From Verrucomicrobiota bacterium (GTDB lineage: Bacteria > Verrucomicrobiota > Verrucomicrobiia > Opitutales > Opitutaceae), in contig CAUJJL010000123.1 in assembly GCA_963205455.1 (NCBI GenBank), positions 1-32,664 of the forward strand: DNA of 32,664 nucleotides, written 5' to 3'. The translations under genes and the position numbers were made by a program. Positions 25,079 through 32,664 of this stretch are shown here, piece by piece (position 1 is the first letter of the stretch; each line of letters starts with the position of its first letter). The notes beneath the pieces are model-generated. The model made no database searches. It saw only the letters and a program-made list of their open reading frames with translations, and had not been told where the DNA came from.

Positions 25079-26287
25079 ATGCTGAAACGTATCGCACCGT
25101 TCTGCCTCGTGCTTGGCTTGATGGCCGTATTCGCCGTTCCCTTGCTGGCGGCCACCAAGCAGGTACCGATTGCCAGGGACAGTTCTCCTGCCGCGGGCAT
25201 CAGCGCCGCGCTTGCCACGTTGACGGGTATTGCCATTTCACCGCTGCTCGGTACCGGCGCATACGGCGCGTATCGATGGGCCACCGCCGATGAAGCCCAG
25301 CGCGGATCGCTTCCCTGGTTCGCGAAGACCGGATTTTGGATTCCCGCACTTCTGATTGCGGGGGCTTGCGCCTTCAAGGACACCCTTGGAACCATCCTTC
25401 CGCCGGGCTTCAAGAAACCGTTGGATGTCCTGGAGACGATCGAAAACAAGTGCTCGGGGCTGGTGGCCGCAGGCGCGGTCGTGCCGTTCACCATGGATGC
25501 GATTTCGAAATTGCTCCTTTCGGGCGGGGCGCAGGGGGCCATGATGATGCCCACGGGTTTGGCGATGATCGGGTTTGGGGCGATCGATTTCTCCTGGGTG
25601 CTCAATCTGCTGACCGTGCCGTTTGGAATCGCGGTCTTCTGTGTCGTGTGGATGGCCTCGCATGCGATCAATGCGCTTATTCTGCTCAGTCCGTGGGGTG
25701 CGATTGACGTCGCGCTGAAGGCGGCCAGAACGTCGCTCCTCGGGCTCATCACGCTGAGCACGACCTTGAATCCCTGGGTAAGCGCCACGTTGTCGATTGC
25801 GGTCATCATCATTTCGTGGCTTGTCGCAGGTTGGGCGTTTCGACTTACGGTGTTTGGATCGATCTTCTGCTGGGACTTCTTCACGCTGCGCAAACATCGC
25901 TTCAAGCTGGCTGCGACTGAAAACAAGGTCTTTTCAAGCAACCGCCTTTGTGCGCGTGGAGTTCCAATCCGCACCTATGGGCGCTGGGTGAATGAGCCGG
26001 AGAATGGCCGCTGGCGCTTTGTATACCGTCCCTGGCTGGTATTGGCAGAACGCTCAGTGGAGGTTCCTGCGACCAAACCGCATGTGGGGAAAGGGCTTTT
26101 CATATCGAGCGTGCAGGACGGCGATGGCACGCTGCTGATCCTGCCGCCGCGGTATCGCGGCCATGAGGATGAGGTTGCCCGGACGTATGGCGTAGAGGGT
26201 GGGGTGCAGGATGCCGGCCTGCTCAAGGCATGGAGCGTTGTGCGCGAGCTTTTTGGCGGCGCTGCTTCCCGTGCTCAGGTCGTGTAG
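25079..26287 (+). CDS. Unrecognised membrane protein with cytoplasmic or periplasmic tail (402 aa)
   Basis: No family recognised. A signal peptide or first helix (1-25) is followed by Gly/Ala-rich hydrophobic segments at about 40-62, 84-100, 127-147, 172-205 and 235-265. The soluble C-terminus of about 135 residues has the blocks RWRFVYRPWLVLAERSVEVP and GTLLILPPRYRGHEDEVART. ATG 25079 begins a clean signal-like sequence; the upstream frame is unnatural. The layout, helices that sit like a small transporter or anchor plus a beta-rich tail, gives no function. It may be a lineage-specific conserved protein. A CLC gene lies about 115 bases downstream. Confidence 0.7.
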   Translation: MLKRIAPFCLVLGLMAVFAVPLLAATKQVPIARDSSPAAGISAALATLTGIAISPLLGTGAYGAYRWATADEAQRGSLPWFAKTGFWIPALLIAGACAFKDTLGTILPPGFKKPLDVLETIENKCSGLVAAGAVVPFTMDAISKLLLSGGAQGAMMMPTGLAMIGFGAIDFSWVLNLLTVPFGIAVFCVVWMASHAINALILLSPWGAIDVALKAARTSLLGLITLSTTLNPWVSATLSIAVIIISWLVAGWAFRLTVFGSIFCWDFFTLRKHRFKLAATENKVFSSNRLCARGVPIRTYGRWVNEPENGRWRFVYRPWLVLAERSVEVPATKPHVGKGLFISSVQDGDGTLLILPPRYRGHEDEVARTYGVEGGVQDAGLLKAWSVVRELFGGAASRAQVV

Positions 26288-26358
26288 CCTCCCGCTGAGC
26301 GATTCCTGAGGGCATCCGATGATTCCGAGCGTGATTTTGCGAAAAATTCTCCCATTGT

Positions 26359-26391
26359 TTCGTCTCCATGCGACGAAGGTGTAGGGGGGGG
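26359..26391 (+). promoter_or_regulatory. Hairpin and G8 run upstream of the CLC gene
   Basis: TTCGTC (26359-26364) pairs with GACGAA (26372-26377) around a 7-base loop. It is followed by a run of eight G at 26384-26391, which ends 11 bases before the GTG start 26403. The G run could vary by slippage and change spacing to GAAAGA (26394-26399), the likely ribosome site. Confidence 0.35.
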
Positions 26392-26402
26392 CTGAAAGAC
26401 CG

Positions 26403-28268
26403 GTGAGCGACGATCAATCGACACCGCCGTTCTTGAATCGCGCCAAACGGATGCTCGCGGAGCCGCTGACACGCGGCTCCACGCATGTCCTTCCTTTTCT
26501 TGGTCGCCTTTATGCGGTGAGCCAGAGGCGCCTGCTGCAACTGCTGAAGTGGCGGGTCTGGATACAGGAGAAGCTGCAGCCGAGCGAGTGGCAGATGACG
26601 CTCGTATGGGCAGCGGTGGCGGGATTCCTTGGGGCGCTTGCGGCCATCCTGTTCACGTTCCTCACCGAGGGGGTGCACAAGCTCTTCACCGGTTCCAATT
26701 CCGGTGTTGTCGAATCGATGCGCCAGTTGCCGTGGTGGTGGGTGGTCGCGATTCCCGCCTTGGGAGGTTTGCTCGGAGGACTGGTGCTCAAATACGGGCG
26801 GCGTATCGCGCCCGGCAAGAGTTCCACCGACTACATGGAGGCGATCGTCATCGGCTCTGGGCGGCTCCCGGTGCGCATGAGTCTTGTGAAAAGCGCGGCG
26901 GCTCTTTTTTCGATCGGATCCGGTGGTTCGATCGGACGTGAAGGTCCGCTGGTGCATCTTGCGGCATTGATGGCGTCCACCATCGGGCGTTGGCGCAAGT
27001 TCAGCCCTCCGCAGCAGCGACTTCTTGTTGCATGTGGTGCCGCGGCGGGAATCGCCTCGGCATACCATGCGCCCATCGCGGGATCATTCTTTGTGGCGGA
27101 GATCATCCTGGGCACAATTGCGATGGAGTGCCTTGGCCCGCTGGTTGTCGCCGCGGTCTCGGCAACCCTGACCATGCGCGGACTGATGCATGCCGAGCGC
27201 CTCTATCACGTACCTGAATTTGAGCTGAGTTCGGCCTGGGAAATGGGGCTCTATATCGTTCTCGGTTTGATGGCGGGCACGCTGGCACCCTGGTTTCTTC
27301 GCTCACTCAAGGCGGCAGAGAAGGTCTTTATGGGAATGAGAATCCCGCTTGCCCTTCGTCTGGCTGCGGGAGGCCTCGTGGTTGGCGGGCTTGCGGTGCA
27401 TGTGCCAGAAGTCTGTGGCAATGGCTACAGTGTGATTGTCGGAATCCTGAACGGGCAATTCCCGTGGGCCGTACTGCTGTTGATTTTTGTCTGCAAGTGG
27501 CTTGCCACCGCCTCGTCCTTTGGTTCTGGGGCGCCGGGCGGTGTGTTCACGCCCTCGCTCTTCATGGGAGCCTGTCTCGGATTTCTCGTGGCGTCGGCGC
27601 TCTTGATCTATTTCCCAAGTTTTCCTGTGGATCCACGTGCGTTTGCGATGATCGGCATGGGAGCGTTCCTTGCTGCGGTCACGCACGCGCCGTTGATGGC
27701 GATCATCATGATTTTTGAAATGACGCTGAGCTACGACATCATTCTCCCCTTGATGCTTTGCAGCGTGATCGCCTATTTCACGGCCCGGAGCATCGAGGGC
27801 ATTTCGTTGTACAATGTGTCGCTCAAGCGTAAGGCCGCGGAGCAGGTGCTGGACGGAAGGCTTGAAACCGAACTTGTGGGCGACCTGATGAAATTGGATC
27901 CCCCATCCGTGCAGGAGTCCGCCGACTTTGCGGAGATTGCGCGCACGTTTCTTTCCCTGCGGCGAAACAATCTTTATGTTGTCGATGCCGGGAAGCGCTA
28001 TGTCGGATCGGTGGCGCTGCACGACATCAAGACCTTTCTCCAGGATCCCGCTTTGGCTGAGGTCGTGATTGCACGCGACATCCTGCGCGAGGACATGCCA
28101 GTGCTGACGCCCGACATGTCGTTTTCCCAGGCGCTAGGTAAGTTTCTCGGCGTTGAAGCGGAGCGCCTTCCCGTCGTCAGCGAGGATCGGATGCTCGTAG
28201 GGAACCTCGCCAAAGGCGACCTGCTGCTTGCCCTCGTCGAAAAGCAGCAGAAGAAAACGGCCGCGTAG
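26403..28268 (+). CDS. ClcB-like CLC family chloride transporter/channel with two CBS domains
   Basis: A 621-residue integral membrane protein. The CLC motifs are STDYMEAIV (141-149) at the first motif, GSIGREGP (175-182, gating Glu180), AYHAPIAGSFF (220-230) and GGVFTPSLF (379-387). The TDYMEA and YHAPxAG forms resemble E. coli ClcB rather than ClcA, where the first motif is GSGIPE. A pair of CBS domains occupies about 490-615, which ClcB lacks. At the site where ClcA has the proton glutamate (Glu203), this protein reads AEIIL, so the second glutamate is Ile and proton-coupled exchange is doubtful. Start is GTG 26403; GAAAGA precedes it. It moves chloride or another anion across the inner membrane. 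Confidence 0.9.
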   Translation: MSDDQSTPPFLNRAKRMLAEPLTRGSTHVLPFLGRLYAVSQRRLLQLLKWRVWIQEKLQPSEWQMTLVWAAVAGFLGALAAILFTFLTEGVHKLFTGSNSGVVESMRQLPWWWVVAIPALGGLLGGLVLKYGRRIAPGKSSTDYMEAIVIGSGRLPVRMSLVKSAAALFSIGSGGSIGREGPLVHLAALMASTIGRWRKFSPPQQRLLVACGAAAGIASAYHAPIAGSFFVAEIILGTIAMECLGPLVVAAVSATLTMRGLMHAERLYHVPEFELSSAWEMGLYIVLGLMAGTLAPWFLRSLKAAEKVFMGMRIPLALRLAAGGLVVGGLAVHVPEVCGNGYSVIVGILNGQFPWAVLLLIFVCKWLATASSFGSGAPGGVFTPSLFMGACLGFLVASALLIYFPSFPVDPRAFAMIGMGAFLAAVTHAPLMAIIMIFEMTLSYDIILPLMLCSVIAYFTARSIEGISLYNVSLKRKAAEQVLDGRLETELVGDLMKLDPPSVQESADFAEIARTFLSLRRNNLYVVDAGKRYVGSVALHDIKTFLQDPALAEVVIARDILREDMPVLTPDMSFSQALGKFLGVEAERLPVVSEDRMLVGNLAKGDLLLALVEKQQKKTAA

Positions 28269-28278
28269 GCACGCGCCA

Positions 28279-31200
28279 TCAGACCGCTGGCGGTGAGGAT
28301 CTGGCAGCGCGGCGCGATTCCATCATGTAGTAGAGGACCGGTACGGCGAAACGGCTGATGAGCAAAGAAGCGATTTCGCCGGCGACCAGGGAGAGCGCAA
28401 GGCCCTGGAAAATCGGGTCGGCGAGAATGACGCTTGCGCCAACGACGACGGCGAGTGCCGTCAGCAGCATGGGTCGGAATCGGATGGCACCGGCTTCAAC
28501 CACGGCCTCGGCGAGAGGAAGCCCATGCGAGCGGCGCAGTTCGATGAAGTCGACAAGGATGATTGAGTTGCGAACGATGATGCCGGCTCCAGCCATGAAT
28601 CCGATCATGGATGTGGCCGTGAAGAATGCGCCCATCAGGGCGTGGGCCGGCAGAATGCCGATGAGCGAGAAGGGAATGACGACCATGATGAGAAGGGGCG
28701 TCATGTAACTCTTGAACCAGCCGACCATCAGCATGTAGATGAGGATGCAGACCGCGGCAAAGGCGAGTCCGAGGTCTCGGAAAACCTCCAGCGTGACGTG
28801 CCACTCGCCATCCCACTTGATCGAGGGCTCCAGGCCCGAGTCAGGCTGATGGAGATGATACAGGGAGATGTCGGATTGCGTGCCGCCAAATTTGAGACCG
28901 TCGAGTTGTGCAATGGAGCGATTCATCTCAAAGAGCGCGTACGCGGGACTTGCAACCGCGCCGGCGACGTCACCGGTCACATAGACGACGGGACGGAGAT
29001 TTTTTCGATAGAGGTTCCGTTCACCAAGAGTCCGCTCAATCGTCACCAGTTCGCTGAGCGGCACCGTGGTGCGCTGTCCCGGGGGGAGCATCCCCTGGTT
29101 GTCCGGCACAATCTGAAGCGAGAGCAGGTCCTCCGCGCGGCCTTTGCGGGCGCGGGGTAATTCGAGGCGTAGCTCCACATCCTCGCGTTCAAGCGGGCGG
29201 TGCAGGAGGTCCACGGTTGCACCGCCGGTGGCTGTGCGCAGGGCACGCGCGATCGAAGCGACGCTGACGTTGAGTTGGGCCGCCTTGAGCCGATCGATGC
29301 GGAAGGAGGCGGTTGGCTGCAGGTCCTCGACATACCAGTCGACGTCCACAACACCCTCGGTTTCCTGAAAGATTCGTTTGACGGCAGTTGCGAGTGCGAG
29401 GCGGTCATTCTCCGTGGGGCCGTAGATTTCGGCGACAAGCGTCTGGAGCACGGGCGGACCGGGAGGCACCTCTGCGAGAGCAAAGGCCGCGCCATGTTTT
29501 TCGGCAATGGCAGCAAGCCGAGGACGGACACGCACGGCAATATCGTGGCTTTGATCAGAGCGCTCATCCTTCGGAAGGAGATTGACCTGGATGTCGGCCA
29601 CGTTGGCTCCACGTCGCTGGAAGTAGTGGCGGACGAGACCGTTGAAGTTGAACGGCGCGGCGGTGCCTGCGTAGATCTGGTAGTCGCTGACCTCCGGTTC
29701 GGAACGAATGGCGGCGGCCATTTCCTTGGCGACACGCGCGGTCTGCTCAAGTGTGGTGCCCTCTGGCATGTCGATGATCACCTGAAACTCCGACTTGTTG
29801 TCGAAGGGGAGCATCTTTACCTGGACAAATCCCAGGGGAACGAGAGATGCCGCAGCCAGCAGAAGCACGCCGATGAAGCCAAGAAAAAGCCAGCGCCAAC
29901 GTGCATAGGCGATCATGGGATCAATCACACGATGGTAGAGGCGCGTGAAAAGATCGTTGGGTGCGTGGTCGTCATCAACGGACGTCCCGTGAGCAGGTTG
30001 TCCCTTTGAGAAGCGACGACGCAGCACGCGCACTGCCGCCCACGGAGTGACGGTGAAGGCTACCAGCAGGGAAAAGAGCATGGCGGCGCTGGCGCCGATG
30101 GGAATCGGGCGCATGTAGGGACCCATGAGGCCGCCTACAAATGCCATGGGAAGAACGGCGGCGATGACGGCCCAGGTTGCGAGCACCGTGGGATTGCCGA
30201 CCTCGCGGACCGCTTCAATGGCGACTTCAGTCAGCGGACGGCCGGCGGAGGAGGGGAGGCGCTGATGGCGAACGATGTTTTCCACCACCACGATCGCATC
30301 GTCCACGAGGATCCCGATTGAGAAAATCAGCGCAAACAGGGTAATCCGGTTGAGCGTGTAGCCGTAGAGGAAGAAGACGAGCAGTGTGAGCCCCAGCGTG
30401 ACCGGAATTGCCAGCAGGACGATGAGAGATTCGCGCCAGCCGAGGAAGGCACGGATGAGCACGGCGACGCCAAACACGGCGATGCCCATGTGAAACAAGA
30501 GTTCATTGGATTTCTCACTTGCCGTCGCGCCGTAGTTTCGAGTCACGGAAACGGTGACATCGTTGGGCAGCAGCACCCCCTGCAGGCGGTGAAAGGTCGC
30601 CTCGATTTCTCGCACCACACGAATGGCATTGGCGCCAGGACGTTTTGCGATGCTGAGTGTGACGGCTGCCTCCTCTTCGCCCCTCGGGCTTCCAAAAAGC
30701 ACGTAGTCGACGGGTTCCGCGGGGCCTTCGACGACGTGGGCGACATCACGAAGAAAGATGGGGCGGCCGTCGGAAATTCCCAGGGTGACGCCGGAGGCGT
30801 CGTTCGCGTCGCGCAGGAAGTCTCCTGCCTCAATGAGGATCTCGCTGTTTGCGGTGGACAGAGAGCCGACCTGGCTTCTTGCATTGGCCGCTTGCAGTGA
30901 GCGTGCAACATCATCGAGCGAGAGATGCCGGGCTGCGAGCCGTGCGGGGTCGATCTGAACCCGCAATTGACGACGAAGGCCGCCGATAAGGGTTGTCTCG
31001 GCGATTTCGGGGAGCGACTTGATTTCATCGTCGAGCTGCCCGGCGAGGCGGCGGAGTGAAAAATGATCGTGAGTGTGACTGTGAAGGGTGAGGGCGGCGA
31101 CAGGTACGTCGTCGATCGTGCGCGGCTTGACCAAGGGTGCTGAGGCACCCGGAGGAATGCGATCTGCGTGGGAAGCGAGCTGCTTGTTGAGCCGCACAAG

Positions 31201-31548
31201 GGCCTCCTCAAGGTCTGAACCGACGATGAAACGCACGATCACCACTGACTGACCAGGCCTGGAGGTGGAGTAGAGATACTCCACTCCGGGAATTTCCCAG
31301 AGGAACTTTTCAAGTGGGCGCGTCACACGGTTTTCGACCTCGTGCGCGGTGGCTCCGGGCATGGCGACGAGCACGTCGATCATCGGTACCTTGATCTGCG
31401 GCTCCTCCTCGCGAGGGAGCATGATCACCGCAAACAAGCCCAGGAGCAGCGACGCCAGAATGGCGAGGGGAGTCAGTCGCGATCCCGTGAATGCGGTTGC
31501 GAGGCGGCCGGCGAAGCTGTCGCGCGCGGGCAATCCTGGGCTGCTCAT
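28279..31548 (-). CDS. RND efflux pump permease (AcrB/MdtB/CusA superfamily)
   Basis: A 1089-residue inner-membrane pump. Two homologous halves each have one N-terminal helix, a large periplasmic porter loop and five more helices. The N-terminal half has PREEEPQI after the first helix and the proton-relay aspartates Asp416-Asp417 in [13 protein letters not shown]. The substrate class (drug or metal) cannot be told from these motifs, although the variable REEEP-type start resembles non-HAE RND members. It overlaps the adaptor gene by four bases (ATGA, 31545-31548) and is convergent with the CLC gene 10 bases away. An outer-membrane channel gene is not in the window. Confidence 0.92.
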   Translation of the reverse strand: MSSPGLPARDSFAGRLATAFTGSRLTPLAILASLLLGLFAVIMLPREEEPQIKVPMIDVLVAMPGATAHEVENRVTRPLEKFLWEIPGVEYLYSTSRPGQSVVIVRFIVGSDLEEALVRLNKQLASHADRIPPGASAPLVKPRTIDDVPVAALTLHSHTHDHFSLRRLAGQLDDEIKSLPEIAETTLIGGLRRQLRVQIDPARLAARHLSLDDVARSLQAANARSQVGSLSTANSEILIEAGDFLRDANDASGVTLGISDGRPIFLRDVAHVVEGPAEPVDYVLFGSPRGEEEAAVTLSIAKRPGANAIRVVREIEATFHRLQGVLLPNDVTVSVTRNYGATASEKSNELLFHMGIAVFGVAVLIRAFLGWRESLIVLLAIPVTLGLTLLVFFLYGYTLNRITLFALIFSIGILVDDAIVVVENIVRHQRLPSSAGRPLTEVAIEAVREVGNPTVLATWAVIAAVLPMAFVGGLMGPYMRPIPIGASAAMLFSLLVAFTVTPWAAVRVLRRRFSKGQPAHGTSVDDDHAPNDLFTRLYHRVIDPMIAYARWRWLFLGFIGVLLLAAASLVPLGFVQVKMLPFDNKSEFQVIIDMPEGTTLEQTARVAKEMAAAIRSEPEVSDYQIYAGTAAPFNFNGLVRHYFQRRGANVADIQVNLLPKDERSDQSHDIAVRVRPRLAAIAEKHGAAFALAEVPPGPPVLQTLVAEIYGPTENDRLALATAVKRIFQETEGVVDVDWYVEDLQPTASFRIDRLKAAQLNVSVASIARALRTATGGATVDLLHRPLEREDVELRLELPRARKGRAEDLLSLQIVPDNQGMLPPGQRTTVPLSELVTIERTLGERNLYRKNLRPVVYVTGDVAGAVASPAYALFEMNRSIAQLDGLKFGGTQSDISLYHLHQPDSGLEPSIKWDGEWHVTLEVFRDLGLAFAAVCILIYMLMVGWFKSYMTPLLIMVVIPFSLIGILPAHALMGAFFTATSMIGFMAGAGIIVRNSIILVDFIELRRSHGLPLAEAVVEAGAIRFRPMLLTALAVVVGASVILADPIFQGLALSLVAGEIASLLISRFAVPVLYYMMESRRAARSSPPAV

Positions 31549-32555
31549 GGCCGGATCTCGATAGTGGAACCGTCGCGCAGGGATTCCGACGGTGTGGCCA
31601 CGATGGTCTCGCCCGGGGCGAGACCGGAGAGGATTTCAACGCTGTCCCCGACCTCTCGACCGGTTCTGACGAGGCGGAGCGAGGCGCGCTGGCCGCTGAC
31701 CACGAAGACGCGTTCCATTTGACCAAACAATGTCACGGCGGAGCGAGGAACCAGGATGGCTTTGCTTTGTCCCGCGGAGACAAGCAGGCGGGCGAACTGC
31801 CCGGAAAAGGCGGCAGTCGTGGAGAAGGAAACCTTTGCAAAGCGGGAAAATGTGAGGGGGTCGGCTGTAGCGATTTCCTCGATCCTGCCCGGGAAGGGAT
31901 TCAATTTTGGATCGGTTTGAACCAGAATTTCGGATCCTGCCGCGAACGCCTCGGAGTTTGCAGCCGGCAGGGCGCCTTCCGCGCGAAAATCCCGGGTAGA
32001 TTCGAGTACGAGAAGCGAAGTGCCGGGGGTGGCGAGGTCGCCTGTGAGCTTGTGCTGGGCAGTAACGATCCCGGCAAAGGGGGCGAGAATCCGTGTGTGA
32101 GCGAAAAGTGCCTCTGCCGCGGTGGTTGCAGCCCGGGCGATGTTGAGGGCATCGGTTGCAGCGCGCAGCGATTCGGCTGGGCTGACGCGGCGGTCAACGA
32201 GATCGCGTTCACGGGCGACGGCGCGTTCAGCCTCGGCGAGCTGGGCGCGGGCGAGTTGCAGACGGGCTTCGGCGTCGGGCGAGGAAAGTTCGACGAGCAA
32301 CTCTTCCGCGGATACGGTTTGGCCGAGGATCGGCATCTTCAGGATGGTGCCGGTTGTCTGGGCGGAAATTGCAGCCCGCCGGGCGGGCCGCACTGCGGCG
32401 GGCACCTCGATGATCGCGGGAATCGCTTCGACCTTTGCCACGACGCCGCGAACCTCGATCGGAACGGGCTCGTTCGTAGCGATCGCCGGAGGCTGCTTGT
32501 GGCAGGCGACCATGGTCAGACCCGCAAGCAGGAGCGGAAGGATCTGGATGCGCAT
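31545..32555 (-). CDS. RND periplasmic adaptor lipoprotein (MFP/HlyD family)
   Basis: A 336-residue adaptor that joins an RND pump to an outer-membrane channel. It starts with a lipoprotein signal ending MVAC (Cys18) after a hydrophobic segment. A beta lipoyl-like half (about 40-75) leads into an alpha-helical hairpin ([18 protein letters not shown] and the segment from [11 protein letters not shown]), then back to the lipoyl domain at ILAPFAGIV and a C-terminal beta-barrel. ATG 32555 was chosen because the lipobox fits; the longer frame to 32630 adds unnatural sequence. Its stop overlaps the RND start by four bases, and the upstream gene ends only seven bases before it. Confidence 0.9.
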   Translation of the reverse strand: MRIQILPLLLAGLTMVACHKQPPAIATNEPVPIEVRGVVAKVEAIPAIIEVPAAVRPARRAAISAQTTGTILKMPILGQTVSAEELLVELSSPDAEARLQLARAQLAEAERAVARERDLVDRRVSPAESLRAATDALNIARAATTAAEALFAHTRILAPFAGIVTAQHKLTGDLATPGTSLLVLESTRDFRAEGALPAANSEAFAAGSEILVQTDPKLNPFPGRIEEIATADPLTFSRFAKVSFSTTAAFSGQFARLLVSAGQSKAILVPRSAVTLFGQMERVFVVSGQRASLRLVRTGREVGDSVEILSGLAPGETIVATPSESLRDGSTIEIRP

Positions 32556-32562
32556 GACTGCT

Positions 32563-32664
32563 TCAGGCGCTCCGCGGGCGACGGATGCGGCCGGTGGAGT
32601 GATCGATCCAGCCGAGCTTGTTGAGGACAAACAGGGGCGGGCAGAAGCCGGTGAAGGCTGATTG
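32563..32664 (-). CDS. C-terminal tail of a DUF2892 (YgaP-like) membrane protein, cut by window
   Basis: The last 33 residues and TGA stop of a gene entering from the right edge, reading TGFCPPLFVLNKLGW. The G-F-C-P segment is a hallmark of the DUF2892 / YgaP-like inner membrane domain. The stop (32563-32565) lies seven bases before the adaptor ATG, so the gene probably heads this operon. Short fragment, so the call is moderate. Confidence 0.55.
   Translation of the reverse strand, partial: QSAFTGFCPPLFVLNKLGWIDHSTGRIRRPRSA

Noticed and set aside
28269..28278. Shared terminator between convergent CLC and RND genes
   Set aside because: The gap is only ten bases and has no stem plus T-run; any terminator would lie inside a coding sequence.
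29200..30009. 269-residue plus-strand frame inside the RND gene
   Set aside because: Antisense to the RND porter region; no signal and no recognisable domain.

Overview
This is a GC-rich bacterial chromosome segment. The best guess is the Verrucomicrobiota (Opitutales-like), with Planctomycetota or a relative as the alternative. The main clue is a PSD1-type DUF1549/DUF1553 cytochrome gene followed directly by a DUF1501 gene and a DUF2231/cytochrome c/leucine-rich-repeat fusion, a combination typical of the PVC superphylum. A caa3-type oxidase, lipoproteins, a TonB-C protein and an RND/MFP efflux pair indicate a Gram-negative aerobe. Many genes lack a clear Shine-Dalgarno sequence. No tRNA, rRNA, CRISPR array, insertion sequence or prophage was recognised.

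Layout. 1-1257 (minus) is the 5' part of a CoxB fused to cytochrome c, cut by the window edge. 1437-7761 is a surface-glycan region. It holds an exostosin-like glycosyltransferase coupled to a small ORF (minus), a GmhB-like HAD phosphatase (plus), the remains of a toxin-antitoxin pair (plus), and a tight four-gene minus-strand operon (SDR epimerase, sugar-1-phosphate nucleotidyltransferase, sugar C-methyltransferase, second SDR epimerase) whose genes all overlap by 4 to 8 bases. 7762-9771 is gene-poor and holds only an orphan STAS-like DUF4325 protein and a TonB-C lipoprotein.

9772-19208 (plus) looks like one long transcription unit: PSD1 cytochrome, DUF1501 protein, DUF2231/cytochrome/LRR membrane protein, ABC ATPase, ABC-2 permease with a Pro-Thr linker and an unassigned C-terminal domain, and a VTT/DedA-like membrane protein. 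Two hairpins and a possible small secreted peptide follow. 19601-20701 is an RluD-family pseudouridine synthase, convergent with a PafA-like alkaline phosphatase (20704-22338, minus). A Tat-exported metallophosphoesterase (plus) diverges from that phosphatase, followed by a Gfo/Idh/MocA oxidoreductase, an unrecognised membrane protein and a ClcB-like CLC protein with CBS domains. The right end (minus) is an RND pump, its lipoprotein adaptor and the tail of a DUF2892-like gene, one operon read from the right edge.

The most unusual parts are the cytochrome/DUF1501 cluster that runs into an ABC exporter with a novel-looking permease fusion, the truncated toxin next to an apparently intact antitoxin, and the nucleotide-sugar operon, which is predicted to make a branched or deoxy sugar. 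All functions come from reading motifs by eye; no database search was run.
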